Assembly: GCF_001590905.1 (NCBI RefSeq)
Contig: NZ_BCTT01000019.1
Coordinates: 62,001-126,000, forward strand
Source of the DNA: Serratia grimesii NBRC 13537
Lineage (GTDB): Bacteria > Pseudomonadota > Gammaproteobacteria > Enterobacterales > Enterobacteriaceae
Length of the DNA: 64,000 nt
Direction of reading: 5' to 3'
Position numbers and translations under genes: made by a program. The notes under the pieces are model-generated. The model worked only from the letters and a program-made list of their open reading frames with translations, was not told the DNA's origin and did no database searches. Below are positions 10,942-21,365 of this stretch, piece by piece. Positions within the stretch are counted from its first letter, which is position 1, and each line of letters opens with the position of its first letter.

Positions 10942-13257
10942 ATGAAAAAACTCACTATTGGCTTAATAGGCAACCCCAACTCCGGTAAGACAACGCTGTT
11001 CAACCAGCTTACCGGGGCGCGCCAGCGGGTCGGTAACTGGGCTGGCGTGACGGTAGAACGTAAAGAAGGCCTATTCACTACACCACAGTCACAGGTCAAA
11101 CTGGTCGATCTCCCCGGCACCTACTCTCTGACCACCATTTCGGAACAAACCTCGCTCGATGAGCAGATCGCCTGCCACTACATCCTGAGCGGCGATGCCG
11201 ATCTGCTGATCAACGTGGTCGATGCTTCCAACCTGGAACGCAACCTGTACCTGACACTGCAGCTGTTGGAACTGGGCATTCCCTGCATTGTCGCGCTGAA
11301 CATGTTGGATATCGCCCGAAGCCAAAAGATTGAGATTGATATCGCCGCACTGTCTGCCCGCCTTGGCTGTCCAGTCGTACCACTGGTGTCCACCAAAGCC
11401 GACGGTATTGGTGTGCTCAAGCAGATGATCGACAATCATCAGTTCAACGAATTAAAAGCGCTGGTGAACTACCCACCGCTGCTGCTCAAAGAAGTGGCAA
11501 CACTGAGCGATGCCATGCCGCAAACCCTTCCAAGCGAGCAACGCCGTTGGCTGGCCCTGCAAATGCTGGAAGGCGATATCTACAGTCATACGTTAGCCGG
11601 TCCTGCGGCTGCCCTGCTGCCGGCAGCCCGACAGGCACTCCAACAACAACATCAGGAAGACCCTGCACTGGTGATCGCCGATGCACGTTATCAGTCGATT
11701 GCCACCCTGTGCGACGCTGTTAGCAACTCGCAACAAGCCATGCCGAACCGCCTGACCGAGGCATTGGACAAGGTGATCCTTAATCGCTGGCTGGGCGTCC
11801 CTATATTCCTGCTGGTGATGTATTTGATGTTCCTGCTGGCGATCAACCTCGGCGGCGCTCTGCAGCCGATTTTCGATATCGGCTCGGCAGCGATCTTTAT
11901 CCAGGGCATTCAATGGTTGGGCTACACACTGCATTTCCCTGAATGGCTAACCATTTTCCTGGCTCAGGGCGTCGGAGGCGGCATCAACACGGTGCTACCG
12001 TTGGTGCCGCAAATCGGCATGATGTACCTGTTCCTGTCTTTCCTTGAAGACTCCGGCTATATGGCGCGGGCGGCGTTTGTCATGGATCGCTTGATGCAAG
12101 CGCTCGGGCTACCGGGTAAATCTTTCGTGCCTCTGATTGTCGGCTTCGGCTGCAACGTGCCATCCATCATGGGTGCCCGCACATTGGATGCGCAGCGTGA
12201 GCGTTTGATTACCATCATGATGGCCCCTTTCATGTCCTGCGGTGCCCGGTTGGCGATCTTCGCAGTGTTTGCTGCCGCCTTCTTTGGTCAGGACGGTGCA
12301 GGGGTGGTGTTCTCACTGTACATGCTCGGCATTGTGGTCGCGATCCTTACCGGGTTAGTGCTCAAATACACCATCATGCGCGGTGAAGCCTCTCCCTTCG
12401 TCATGGAGCTGCCGGTTTACCATGTCCCGCACTTGAAGAGCCTGCTATTGCAGACCTGGCAACGCCTGAAAGGCTTCGTCCTGCGCGCAGGTAAAGTGAT
12501 CGTGATTGCCAGTATCTTCATTGGCGGTTTGAATAGCTTTTCGTTCAGCGGCAAGCCGGTAGATGACATTAATGATTCCGCTTTGGCGTCGGTGTCCAAA
12601 GTGCTGACACCGCTGCTGCAACCAATGGGCGTCCATAACGACAACTGGCAGGCCACCGTCGGTCTGGTGACCGGTGCTATGGCAAAAGAAGTTGTAGTTG
12701 GCACATTGAACACCCTGTACACCGCCGAGCGTATCAATAACACCGAGTTTGATGCCGCCAACTTTAATCTGTTAGACGAACTGGGTGGCGCGCTGGATAC
12801 CACCTGGCAGGGTCTGAAAGACACGTTCAGCCTGAGCGTACTGTCCAACCCGATTGAGGCCAGTAAGGGCGACGGGGAAATGGACGTTGGCTCAATGGGG
12901 GTAATGAGCAGCAAATTCGGTTCCGGGATTTCCGCCTACAGCTACCTGATTTTTGTGCTGCTGTACGTACCTTGCGTCTCGGTTATGGGAGCCATCGCCC
13001 GTGAGTCCAGCCGCGGTTGGATGACCTTCTCCATTCTCTGGGGGCTGAATATTGCCTACTCGTTGGCCACGCTATTTTATCAAACAGCCACTTTCGCCCA
13101 ACACCCGCAATACAGCCTGACAGCAATCACCATTGTGGTGCTGTTCAATCTGTTGATCTTGTTTGGCCTGCGGCGAGCACGCAGCCGGGTAACCGTGCGT
13201 CTGGGCAACGCAACCCCAGTAGCCTGTTGCCAAAGCAGCAAAGGTAACTGCCACTGA
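10942..13257 (+). CDS. feoB: Ferrous iron permease FeoB
   Basis: Inner-membrane Fe(II) importer with an N-terminal G domain. It has 771 residues (E. coli 773). The GTPase motifs are visible: G1 GNPNSGKTT, G3 DLPGTYS and G4 as NMLD. A helical GDI-like spacer follows, then the membrane domain from about residue 280 with two Gate-type segments, including the conserved GCNVPS and the later Cys (MSCGARLAIF). The stop shares one base with the feoC ATG (TGATG). Confidence 0.97.
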   Translation: MKKLTIGLIGNPNSGKTTLFNQLTGARQRVGNWAGVTVERKEGLFTTPQSQVKLVDLPGTYSLTTISEQTSLDEQIACHYILSGDADLLINVVDASNLERNLYLTLQLLELGIPCIVALNMLDIARSQKIEIDIAALSARLGCPVVPLVSTKADGIGVLKQMIDNHQFNELKALVNYPPLLLKEVATLSDAMPQTLPSEQRRWLALQMLEGDIYSHTLAGPAAALLPAARQALQQQHQEDPALVIADARYQSIATLCDAVSNSQQAMPNRLTEALDKVILNRWLGVPIFLLVMYLMFLLAINLGGALQPIFDIGSAAIFIQGIQWLGYTLHFPEWLTIFLAQGVGGGINTVLPLVPQIGMMYLFLSFLEDSGYMARAAFVMDRLMQALGLPGKSFVPLIVGFGCNVPSIMGARTLDAQRERLITIMMAPFMSCGARLAIFAVFAAAFFGQDGAGVVFSLYMLGIVVAILTGLVLKYTIMRGEASPFVMELPVYHVPHLKSLLLQTWQRLKGFVLRAGKVIVIASIFIGGLNSFSFSGKPVDDINDSALASVSKVLTPLLQPMGVHNDNWQATVGLVTGAMAKEVVVGTLNTLYTAERINNTEFDAANFNLLDELGGALDTTWQGLKDTFSLSVLSNPIEASKGDGEMDVGSMGVMSSKFGSGISAYSYLIFVLLYVPCVSVMGAIARESSRGWMTFSILWGLNIAYSLATLFYQTATFAQHPQYSLTAITIVVLFNLLILFGLRRARSRVTVRLGNATPVACCQSSKGNCH

Positions 13258-13496
13258 TGGCTGGCCTGCTGCAGATCCGCGATGCCTTGGCACTGCATGG
13301 CAGCGTGCAGGCGCTTCAGCTCAGCCGCCAGTTGGCGGCCCCATTGCCGCTGGTACAGGCCATGCTGGAACGTTTAATTGCGATGGGTAAGGTGGAGCGT
13401 ATCGAGCAGGACAACAGCGCCTGTCTAAGCGGCAGTTGCAAAAGCTGCCCAGAGGGCCAGGGGTGCAGTACGGTAGTATATCGTCTGAAGAAGTGA
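13257..13496 (+). CDS. feoC: FeoC, small Fe-S winged-helix protein
   Basis: Third gene of the Feo system. It has 79 residues. A winged-helix part (about 1-50) is followed by a four-cysteine cluster, Cys56, Cys61, Cys64 and Cys70 (CLSGSCKSCPEGQGC), which in FeoC proteins binds a [4Fe-4S] cluster. It is translationally coupled to feoB by a one-base overlap. By family knowledge it protects FeoB from proteolysis or regulates it under low oxygen. Confidence 0.93.
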   Translation: MAGLLQIRDALALHGSVQALQLSRQLAAPLPLVQAMLERLIAMGKVERIEQDNSACLSGSCKSCPEGQGCSTVVYRLKK

Positions 13497-13539
13497 AGAT
13501 TGGGGCGCGGCACAAAGGCGCCCCCTTCTTAATCAATCG

Positions 13540-13824
13540 TTATTTCTTGTCTTTGTACACGTCAGCAATAGCGCTGAACTTGCCGTGCTCACGACCTGCC
13601 AGAATAACGTAATATTGCCCGCCTTTTTCATCAGCCAGTTTGGACAATTCATCTTTCGCATCCATCGGCGACGTGGTTTGTGCGGTGGTGGTTACGGTAC
13701 CCACTTTCTCGTATTTACCCGGGTTCTTGTCCAGATCTTCCTTGGTCAGCATGGTTGCTGCCATGGTGCTGAAAGACACTGAACCCACAACCAACGCGGC
13801 AATAATCATTTTCAAAGATTTCAT
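13540..13824 (-). CDS. Small periplasmic DUF1471 (YhcN/BhsA-type) protein
   Basis: A 94-residue protein. Residues 1-22 form a signal peptide (KSLKMIIAALVVGSVSFSTMAA) with an AxA-like cleavage site. The mature part (KYEKVGTVTTTAQTTSPMDAKDELSKLADEKG, then YYVILAGREHGKF) has the DUF1471 pattern of small stress-induced periplasmic proteins. I started at the ATG at 13824, not the in-frame codon five residues upstream, because the signal peptide begins there. The nearest E. coli relatives I recall are YahO and the BhsA/McbA group; which one is uncertain. It is convergent with feoC. Confidence 0.75.
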   Translation of the reverse strand: MKSLKMIIAALVVGSVSFSTMAATMLTKEDLDKNPGKYEKVGTVTTTAQTTSPMDAKDELSKLADEKGGQYYVILAGREHGKFSAIADVYKDKK

Positions 13825-14070
13825 TACAATACCTCTCAATGGATAATTTATTTATTATGAAAGCCGTCCAGAGTAAATGCGTAATAACACCGGCTGCCGT
13901 GACATCTTCAGACCTCGTTGCTTTCCCTGACGAGAGCCGTTTTCCCAGAGACGAAACGCCAAAGTGAAAAAACCGCGAGCGTTTTTTTCATTTTCCAGCC
14001 AACGCAGTTACCCCCCTAAGTATTGAACAGGTTTATTTTTTATCCACTAAGCGGCTCTTTTTTTAGCGCT

Positions 14071-14865
14071 TTATTGTGCGTTTTGGGGCCGGATCCCATT
14101 TTCAGCCACAAAGGTACAGATAATTTCTGCGAACTCATCAGGATGAGAAATAAATGGCGCATGGGCAGCTTTCGCAATAATGGCCGATGGTGAGTGCGGC
14201 CACATGGCATCAAGCAAACCAGCGACCTTACGTGGCACTAATCCGTCCAAATAGCCGTAAATTCGCAACAATGGAAGCGTCAGCACTGCCAGTGGCTCGC
14301 GGAAATCGGTCGTACGCAGCATCTCCAGCCCACCATTTAGAACTTCAACGCTGGGCATCGGCTGGTTAAGCACCACAGACTTCAGTTGACGGGCGTCCTG
14401 CCGTGCGCTTTCCGTACCTAACGTTTGTAATGCCAAAAAACGCTCTACGGTACGCTGAAAATCTTGCCCCAACTGATGTTGAAAACCACTTAACACTTCA
14501 GGACGAATCCCTGGCCAATCATCCTTAGCCGCAAAGCATGGCGAAGAAGCCACGGTAATCAACCCACGTACCCGTTGCGGCTGCATGAGCGCAATCTGGC
14601 TGGCCACTAGCCCGCCAAGCGACCAGCCTAACCACCAGGCGTTTTCCGGTGCAGCTGCTAATACTGTCTCTGCCATCTGTTCAAGTGACATAGCCCCAAA
14701 ACCTTGGCTACGGCCATACCCTGGCAGATCAACCAGATGTAGCCGGAAATGCGGCGTCAGTCGCTCTAACATGCAACTCCACACCTGTGCATTCAGTCCC
14801 CAGCCGTGCAACAGCACAAGATCGCGATCGCCTTCACCTATAGTTTGCCAGTACAACGCTGTCAT
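14071..14865 (-). CDS. bioH: Pimeloyl-[acyl-carrier protein] methyl ester esterase
   Basis: Releases pimeloyl-ACP from its methyl ester, ending the pimelate part of biotin synthesis. It has 264 residues (E. coli 256). It is an alpha/beta hydrolase with the oxyanion HGWG motif near residue 20, the nucleophile Ser82 in GWSLGG, an Asp in YGYLDGLVP and the catalytic His in [11 protein letters not shown]. It is divergent from gntX with about 40 nt between the starts, the same as in E. coli. Confidence 0.96.
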   Translation of the reverse strand: MTALYWQTIGEGDRDLVLLHGWGLNAQVWSCMLERLTPHFRLHLVDLPGYGRSQGFGAMSLEQMAETVLAAAPENAWWLGWSLGGLVASQIALMQPQRVRGLITVASSPCFAAKDDWPGIRPEVLSGFQHQLGQDFQRTVERFLALQTLGTESARQDARQLKSVVLNQPMPSVEVLNGGLEMLRTTDFREPLAVLTLPLLRIYGYLDGLVPRKVAGLLDAMWPHSPSAIIAKAAHAPFISHPDEFAEIICTFVAENGIRPQNAQ

Positions 14866-14906
14866 CAGTTATTGTCCTTCATTCTCATCCGTCAGGGAGG
14901 ACGGCT

Positions 14907-15590
14907 ATGCTATCAATCCAAAGCCGTTGTTGGCTATGCCGACAACCATTACGTCTTCATCGCCACGGCATCTGCAGCTACTGCCTGCATCATTTACCCG
15001 CAAAACCGCTTTGCTGCCCACGTTGCGGTCTGCCCGCGGGAGACGCCACGCTGCCCTGTGGTCGCTGCCTGCAACAACCTCCCCCCTGGCAGGCACTGGT
15101 GTTCGTCACCGATTATCAAGCCCCGTTGCGCCAGCTGATCAGAAAATTCAAGTTTCAACACACACCGGAACTGGCCCCGCTGTTGGCACGGCTAATATTA
15201 TTAAACTGGCAACAGGCACATCGAGAGCAATATCTGAACAGACCCGATGTCATTTTAGCTGTACCCTTACAGGCAAAACGTTGCTGGCAGCGCGGCTATA
15301 ACCAGAGCGATCTGCTGGCACGGCCTTTGGCCTACTGGTTAGGGTGCGACTATCGCCCCGCAGCCCTGAGCCGGGTACGTAAAACCGCACCACAGCAACA
15401 TCTAACCGCCAGTGTGCGGCGGCGCAATTTACGCGGTGCATTTCGCTGCCATGAACCTTTAATGGGTCGGCATGTTGCCTTGTTGGATGATGTGGTCACG
15501 ACGGGTAGCACGGTGGCGGAAATTGCTAAGCTATTACAGCGGCAAGGCGTTGCATCAATACAAATCTGGTGCGTTTGCCGCACGTTGTAG
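14907..15590 (+). CDS. gntX: ComF/GntX family phosphoribosyltransferase-like protein
   Basis: Homologue of the competence protein ComF, needed in several bacteria for use of external DNA. It has 227 residues. The N-terminus carries a zinc-finger-like group of cysteines (CWLCRQ, CSYC, CCPRCGLP, CGRC). The C-terminal half is a type I phosphoribosyltransferase domain with the PRPP-binding loop VALLDDVVTTGSTV. It lies between bioH and nfuA as in E. coli. The biochemical activity is not known. Confidence 0.93.
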   Translation: MLSIQSRCWLCRQPLRLHRHGICSYCLHHLPAKPLCCPRCGLPAGDATLPCGRCLQQPPPWQALVFVTDYQAPLRQLIRKFKFQHTPELAPLLARLILLNWQQAHREQYLNRPDVILAVPLQAKRCWQRGYNQSDLLARPLAYWLGCDYRPAALSRVRKTAPQQHLTASVRRRNLRGAFRCHEPLMGRHVALLDDVVTTGSTVAEIAKLLQRQGVASIQIWCVCRTL

Positions 15591-15657
15591 TGCCACGGCA
15601 ATGGGCGTATTATAACCTAGTATAGAAGTCAACTATTTGAACTAACGAGCTAATGCC

Positions 15658-16233
15658 ATGATTCGTATAACAGATACTGCACAGGAACACTTTGCCAAAC
15701 TATTGGCAAACCAAGAGGAAGGCACCCAAATCCGCGTATTCGTGATCAATCCGGGTACGCCTACGGCCGAATGCGGTGTCTCTTATTGCCCGCCGGACGC
15801 CGTTGAAGCGACAGACACCGAGCTGAAGTTCGAAAAACTGTCCGCCTATATCGACGAGCTGAGCAAACCGTATCTGGACGATGCCGAAATCGACTTCGTC
15901 ACCGACCAATTGGGCTCTCAGTTAACACTGAAAGCGCCAAACGCCAAAATGCGCAAGGTTGATGACAATGCACCGCTGATGGAACGTGTTGAATACGTGC
16001 TTCAGTCACAGATCAACCCACAGTTGGCGGGCCATGGCGGCCGCGTGACGCTGATGGAAATCACCGACGACAGCCTGGCTATCCTGCAATTCGGCGGCGG
16101 TTGTAACGGCTGTTCCATGGTCGATGTGACCCTGAAGGAAGGCATCGAGAAAGAGCTGCTGCAGAAGTTCCCTGAACTGAAAGGCGTGCGCGATTTGACC
16201 GAGCATCAGCGCGGCGAGCACTCTTACTATTAA
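15658..16233 (+). CDS. nfuA: Fe-S biogenesis protein NfuA
   Basis: Carrier that delivers [4Fe-4S] clusters to apoproteins, important under iron limitation and oxidative stress. It has 191 residues, as in E. coli. The N-terminal A-type-like domain (about 1-100) lacks the full cysteine set. The C-terminal Nfu domain has the cluster-binding CNGC at Cys149 and Cys152. In E. coli the next gene is gntT; here malQ follows directly, convergent, and gntT is found at 41.8 kb. Confidence 0.97.
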   Translation: MIRITDTAQEHFAKLLANQEEGTQIRVFVINPGTPTAECGVSYCPPDAVEATDTELKFEKLSAYIDELSKPYLDDAEIDFVTDQLGSQLTLKAPNAKMRKVDDNAPLMERVEYVLQSQINPQLAGHGGRVTLMEITDDSLAILQFGGGCNGCSMVDVTLKEGIEKELLQKFPELKGVRDLTEHQRGEHSYY

Positions 16234-16270
16234 TCCCCTGTTCCAGGGCAAGATGCCCTACAGTGGATAA

Positions 16271-16308
16271 AAAAATGCCGGATTCGGTTCACCAAATCCG
16301 GCATTTTT
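16271..16308. terminator. Bidirectional terminator between nfuA and malQ
   Basis: A 14-bp perfect stem (16271-16284 with 16295-16308, core TGCCGGATT/AATCCGGCA) flanked by A and T runs serves both convergent genes. Confidence 0.9.
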
Positions 16309-16315
16309 ACGTCAA

Positions 16316-18406
16316 TTATCCTACCGATACCTTACGCCGCCGCTTGTCCAAGTCCTTAAGCAGTCGGTTAACCTGCTGATCGGCAAACATCTCCTCCAAG
16401 GTGTGAGTCAGTTTGCGTCGCCAGTTAGGGTATTGATCGCTGGTACCGGGAATATTAACCGGGTCAGCCATGTCCAACCAATCTTCCGGCTGAAGCCCCA
16501 ATAATGCACTGGCGCTGTCGGCAACATAGCGCTGTAAGCCCCGATTAAGTAATGGGCTCATATTCAACAACGCAGCCTTTTTACCTACCTTCAGCGGCAC
16601 ACAGCCATAGTGATGCAGCCCGTCCAACAATCCCTGCTTGGCACGTTCGCGATCGGCAAATAGCGCTTTCAGGACCTCTGCATCTGGATACAATCCCAAC
16701 GAGTTACCAAGCTGCAGATCATCACTTTGCCAGTAGCCGCGCAACGTTGGCAGATCGTGCGTGGTGATGGTCGCCATGGCTTGTACGGGATAAGCCTGCG
16801 GTGCGCGGAAGTGGTTCTCACCGTCACGTTCGAAATACAGCACTTTATAGGAATAGACGCCGCTGTCGCGTAACTTGCCGACAATCTCCACCGGAACAGT
16901 GCCGAGGTCCTCACCAATCACCATGCAGCGATGACGTTGGCTTTCCAGCGCCAATACCGCCAGTAAATCATCCACCGGATATTTTACATAGGCACCGTGA
17001 ACGGCGGTTTCACCATAAGGAATCCACCACAAACGCAGTAGCGCCATCACGTGGTCGATACGCAACGCGCCGCAACTGGTCATATTGGCGCGCAACAGAT
17101 CGATAAACGGTTGGTAACCACGTGCAGCCATTACGTGCGGGTCCATCGGTGGCAGGCCCCAGTTTTGCCCCAGTGGCCCCAGAATGTCCGGTGGCGCCCC
17201 GACCGAGGCCTTCAGGCAGTAAAGCTCACGCTCACACCAGGTTTCCGCACCACCTTCTGCAACACCGACCGCCAAATCGCGGTACAGGCCAATCGGCATT
17301 TGCTGTTGCTGGCTTTGGCGGAAACACTCCGCAAACTGGCTGGCAGCCAGCCACTGCAACCACAGGTAGAAAGTTACCTGATCCTGCTGTTGCTGGCAGA
17401 ACTGCTTAATTGCCGCGCTATCACCCTGCTGGTATTGTTCCGGCCAGGCCGGCCACCCCCACAGACTACTGTCTTCTGCGGCAAGATGGGCATGCAACGC
17501 ATCAAACGCAGCCTGCTGATACAGGCTTTCACCGCCCTCAATAACAAACTGTTCAAACGCCTGACGCTGTCCGTCACCGGCTTTACGAGCCTGGAAGAGC
17601 GGGAACGCCAACTTCAGCGCCGCCAGCTTCAACTGCGTTACCGTGCTGTAATCCACCAGCTTGCTGTTACGCGCTTGGGCCAGCTTTTTTTGCGTTGCCG
17701 GCTTCAGCCACCATTTCTGTGCGGCGTCGTTGCGCTGAAAATCCTCCACCGCGTTCACGTCGATATAGACAACGTTCAGCCAGCGGCGCGATGACGGGCT
17801 GTACGGGCTGGCACTGTCCGGATTAGCGGGATATAACGCGTGGATCGGATTCAACCCGACAAAAGCGCCGCCCCGTTCCCCCACTTGCTCAACCATCTGC
17901 CGTAAATCGCCGAAGTCGCCGATGCCCCAGTTACGATCGGATCGCAAGGTATAAAGCTGGACACAGGCCCCCCAGAGTTTTTTTCCAGTCAGTAAGGCAT
18001 CGGGCTCAAAGCAGCGTTTAGGCGCCACAATCAACCTGCACTGCCAATGCTGTTCGTCCTGTGTCAACGTCAGTTGGTGATAACCCGGTGGTAATTCACC
18101 TGGCAGGGTAAATGTTTTACGTGCGCTGGCTCGCCCCTGTTGTTGGCGGCCGTCCTCACGCTGTAACGTCCAGAGATACTCACCACTACCCGCAAGCGGT
18201 AAGGCCACTGGCGCCCCTTCATAGAACACCTTCACCGTCGGAAGCGGCGTCATTACCGCTTCCAATGGGACCGTATCCCGCCCCATCGCGTCCAGCAGTC
18301 TGCGCTTGGTATCCTCGGCAATCGCCTGTTGTTTACCATGAGCATTAATATAATCAGCAGCGATACCCGCCTGAGCAGCCGCCTGATCGATGACCTTGCG
18401 ATCCAT
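16316..18406 (-). CDS. malQ: 4-alpha-glucanotransferase (amylomaltase)
   Basis: Transfers glucan segments between maltodextrins and releases glucose; part of maltose use. It has 696 residues (E. coli 694), GH77 family. The nucleophile region ALRIDHVMALLRLWWIP and the acid/base region VIGEDLGTVP are intact, followed by TTHDLPTLRGYW. It starts 9 nt after the malP stop, so the two form one operon. Confidence 0.97.
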   Translation of the reverse strand: MDRKVIDQAAAQAGIAADYINAHGKQQAIAEDTKRRLLDAMGRDTVPLEAVMTPLPTVKVFYEGAPVALPLAGSGEYLWTLQREDGRQQQGRASARKTFTLPGELPPGYHQLTLTQDEQHWQCRLIVAPKRCFEPDALLTGKKLWGACVQLYTLRSDRNWGIGDFGDLRQMVEQVGERGGAFVGLNPIHALYPANPDSASPYSPSSRRWLNVVYIDVNAVEDFQRNDAAQKWWLKPATQKKLAQARNSKLVDYSTVTQLKLAALKLAFPLFQARKAGDGQRQAFEQFVIEGGESLYQQAAFDALHAHLAAEDSSLWGWPAWPEQYQQGDSAAIKQFCQQQQDQVTFYLWLQWLAASQFAECFRQSQQQQMPIGLYRDLAVGVAEGGAETWCERELYCLKASVGAPPDILGPLGQNWGLPPMDPHVMAARGYQPFIDLLRANMTSCGALRIDHVMALLRLWWIPYGETAVHGAYVKYPVDDLLAVLALESQRHRCMVIGEDLGTVPVEIVGKLRDSGVYSYKVLYFERDGENHFRAPQAYPVQAMATITTHDLPTLRGYWQSDDLQLGNSLGLYPDAEVLKALFADRERAKQGLLDGLHHYGCVPLKVGKKAALLNMSPLLNRGLQRYVADSASALLGLQPEDWLDMADPVNIPGTSDQYPNWRRKLTHTLEEMFADQQVNRLLKDLDKRRRKVSVG

Positions 18407-18415
18407 TCACTCTCC

Positions 18416-20821
18416 CTAACGCTTGGCTTGCCAGATACGCTGCTGGTAGTCGCGGATCGAACGATCCGAACTGAACATACCGACACGCGCGGTGTTAAGA
18501 ATAGTTCGTCGCGTCCATTCATCACGGTCACGATAAAGTTCATCAACCTGCTGTTGAGCTTTGCAGTAAGAAGCAAAGTCCGCCAGCACCAGATAAGGGT
18601 CACCACCTTCCAGCAGGCTGTGCAGCATCATGTCGAATGCATGCTTGTCACCATGACTGAATGCACCACTCGCCAGTTCGTCCAGGATCGCTTTTAAATG
18701 CTTATCTTTCTTACGGTAGCTGAGCGGATCATAGCCTTTCGCCAGCAACGCCTTCACCTGATCCACGGTATTGCCGAAGATAAAGATATTGTCTTCACCT
18801 ACTTGCTCGGCGATTTCCACATTAGCACCATCCAGCGTGCCAACCGTCAGCGCACCGTTCAACGCCAGCTTCATATTGCCGGTACCCGAGGCTTCTTTGC
18901 CAGCGGTGGAAATTTGCTCAGAGATATCCGCCGCCGGGATCATCAATTCAGCGACAGACACCCGGTAGTCAGGAATAAAGGCCACTTTCAGTCGATCTTT
19001 CACCAGCGGATCGTTGTTGATCTTTTCCGCTGCCTGGTTGATCGCGTAAATGATGTTCTTCGCCAGGTAGTACCCTGGTGCCGCTTTGGCACCGAACAGG
19101 AACACACGCGGGACAATATCCAACTGTGGGTTATCACGCAGTTGACGATACAGCGACAGAATGTGCAGCAGGTTCAGATGCTGGCGTTTATATTCATGCA
19201 GGCGTTTAATCTGCACGTCGAAAATCGCGTCAGGGTTCAGCGTTAACCCCATTACGTCATGCACGTAATTTGCCAATACGACTTTATTATCGCGTTTGAT
19301 TTGCTGATAACGCTGACGGAACGCTGCATCATCAGCGTATTTCTCCAACCCTTTAAGCGCATCAAGATCGTTCGCCCATTCCACCTTCAGCGTTTCATCA
19401 ATCAGCCCTGATAGCGCCGGGTTACACTGCTTGAGCCAGCGGCGTGGCGTAATGCCGTTGGTGACGTTATGGAATTTGTTTGGCCAGAGTTGGTGATATT
19501 CCGGGAACAGATCTTTCACGACCAGATCAGAGTGCAGCTGTGCCACCCCATTTACCGCAAAGCCGCTGACGACACACAGGTTCGCCATACGCACTTGCTT
19601 GTTATGGTGTACAGCCAGCTTAGCCCATACCGCGTCGTCACCCGGCCAGTGTTTTTCCACCAGCTTTTTGAAGTTGGCGTTGATCTGTTTGATGATGGAG
19701 AAATGGCGTGGCAACAAGCTGCGTACCAACTTCTCATCCCAACATTCCAGCGCTTCAGGCATCAGAGTGTGGTTGGTGTAGGCGAACGTTTTGCTGGTGA
19801 TCGCCCAGGCCGCATCCCAGTCCAATTGGTGCTCATCCAGTAGAATGCGCAGCATTTCCGGAATGGCGATGGTTGGGTGGGTATCGTTAAGCTGGATCAC
19901 TTCGAATTTTGGCAGGTCTTCAATCTTGCGGCCCGCCAGATGGTGCTTACGCAGAATATCTGCCACCGAACAGGCGCACTGGAAGTATTGCTGCATCAGG
20001 CGCAGACGCTTGCCCGCCTGATGATTATCATTCGGGTACAGCACTTTAGTCAGTTTGGCCGCATCTACACCCTGTTTCTCCGCCTGCAGGAATTTGCCGT
20101 CGTTGAAATCACTTAGATCAAAGGGATGCTGATGGGTTGCTTGCCACAGACGTAGCGGCTGAGTCACGCCATTCCGGAAGCCCAATACCGGCAGATCCCA
20201 GGCCTCACCGCGCAGGGTAAACGCCGGGCGCCAAAGTTCGCGGCCATCGGCCAGTTTTTCCAGTTTGCCGCCAATGCCTACATCTACGGATAACGCGGCA
20301 TTGTGGCGGAACCACGGATAACTTTCTCGTTGCCAGTTATCCGGCGCTTCTTGTTGCTGTCCACCACTGAACGACTGGCGGAACAAGCCATATTGGTAAT
20401 TCAGCCCATAACCGGTGGCCGGTTGTTCCACCGTTGCCATCGAATCCAGGAAACAGGCCGCTAAACGCCCCAGCCCACCATTGCCCAACGCCGGGTCGGT
20501 TTCCTGCTCCAGTAAATCTGCCAGCTTGATATCCTGCTCCGCCAATGCCTGCTCGACGGTGTCATACCAGCCCAGGTTAATCAGGTTGTTGGCCGTCAGA
20601 CGACCAATCAGAAACTCCATCGAAATGTAGTTCACATGGCGTAGTGGCTTACTGCTTTTCCGCGGTGCCGGTTGTGCCGCCAACTGTTCGGCCAGTGCGC
20701 GGCTTACCGCTTCCCACCATTGGTGTTGGGTCATCTGTTGTGCAGAACTGAGGCCAAACTGTTGCCACTGACGGGTCAGTGCCGCCAGAAAAGCATCCTT
20801 TTTAAGCGTAGGCTGTGACAT
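18416..20821 (-). CDS. malP: Maltodextrin phosphorylase
   Basis: Phosphorolyses maltodextrins to glucose-1-phosphate. It has 801 residues (E. coli 797), GT35 family. The pyridoxal phosphate lysine lies in [20 protein letters not shown]. It is shorter at the N-terminus than GlgP and lies next to malQ and malT, which separates it from the second phosphorylase gene at 28.8 kb. MalT boxes are seen upstream. Confidence 0.96.
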   Translation of the reverse strand: MSQPTLKKDAFLAALTRQWQQFGLSSAQQMTQHQWWEAVSRALAEQLAAQPAPRKSSKPLRHVNYISMEFLIGRLTANNLINLGWYDTVEQALAEQDIKLADLLEQETDPALGNGGLGRLAACFLDSMATVEQPATGYGLNYQYGLFRQSFSGGQQQEAPDNWQRESYPWFRHNAALSVDVGIGGKLEKLADGRELWRPAFTLRGEAWDLPVLGFRNGVTQPLRLWQATHQHPFDLSDFNDGKFLQAEKQGVDAAKLTKVLYPNDNHQAGKRLRLMQQYFQCACSVADILRKHHLAGRKIEDLPKFEVIQLNDTHPTIAIPEMLRILLDEHQLDWDAAWAITSKTFAYTNHTLMPEALECWDEKLVRSLLPRHFSIIKQINANFKKLVEKHWPGDDAVWAKLAVHHNKQVRMANLCVVSGFAVNGVAQLHSDLVVKDLFPEYHQLWPNKFHNVTNGITPRRWLKQCNPALSGLIDETLKVEWANDLDALKGLEKYADDAAFRQRYQQIKRDNKVVLANYVHDVMGLTLNPDAIFDVQIKRLHEYKRQHLNLLHILSLYRQLRDNPQLDIVPRVFLFGAKAAPGYYLAKNIIYAINQAAEKINNDPLVKDRLKVAFIPDYRVSVAELMIPAADISEQISTAGKEASGTGNMKLALNGALTVGTLDGANVEIAEQVGEDNIFIFGNTVDQVKALLAKGYDPLSYRKKDKHLKAILDELASGAFSHGDKHAFDMMLHSLLEGGDPYLVLADFASYCKAQQQVDELYRDRDEWTRRTILNTARVGMFSSDRSIRDYQQRIWQAKR

Positions 20822-21365
20822 AAGGAAAACTCTCTATCCAGTAAGTGGGTCAAATTACCGTTATCGTGCCGGGGAGAAACAGTGAAGGCATCATCCCGCC
20901 TGGGGATTAGCTGGGGAGGAGGATTGGGGCGTAGCTAAAATTGTGATCTCAGGCACTTTTTGACTCCCTTGCATCATGCAAAAAAGCCCACCGACGAACG
21001 CGACGAGCACTGAGAATACGGTGAAAACTTGTTCAATAACGTTAGCATAGTTATTGCAGTGTCTGTAGTGTCGCACACACCCGGAAATGCTTTCCTGCAC
21101 CTGCATCACCAAACCGCGCCACAACCCTGCTATTCCACAGGGAATTGCCTGCAAACGTAAAAAAGTGTGATCAATAGCAATATAACTCCAAGCCAATGCT
21201 GAACCTTGTTGCAATACGTTTAACGTTGTCAGAACTTAGGAGGGGGATTAATTACGAGCCATAAAATAATTAACCCCACTCTGATCCCGGCAGGCGTCGC
21301 GAAGAAATGAATGCCATCGGGCAGACCTTCGGCGGCGGGCACCGCGATTTTCACTCTGGAATACT
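20822..21365. other. Divergent malP-malT control region
   Basis: About 540 bp. The malP-proximal part carries MalT-box-like sequences (20891-20922). A CRP-like half site TGTGA at 21165 may serve malT, whose expression in E. coli depends on CRP. I see no gene in it. Confidence 0.6.
20891..20922. promoter_or_regulatory. MalT boxes of the malPQ promoter
   Basis: GGGGAGGAGG at 20913-20922 is an exact match to the MalT box consensus GGGGA(T/G)GAGG. A near match GGGGATTAG lies just before it (20902-20910), and GGGATGA lies on the opposite strand within 20891-20900. The cluster sits 70-100 nt before malP. E. coli malPp also uses several clustered MalT sites. Confidence 0.7.
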
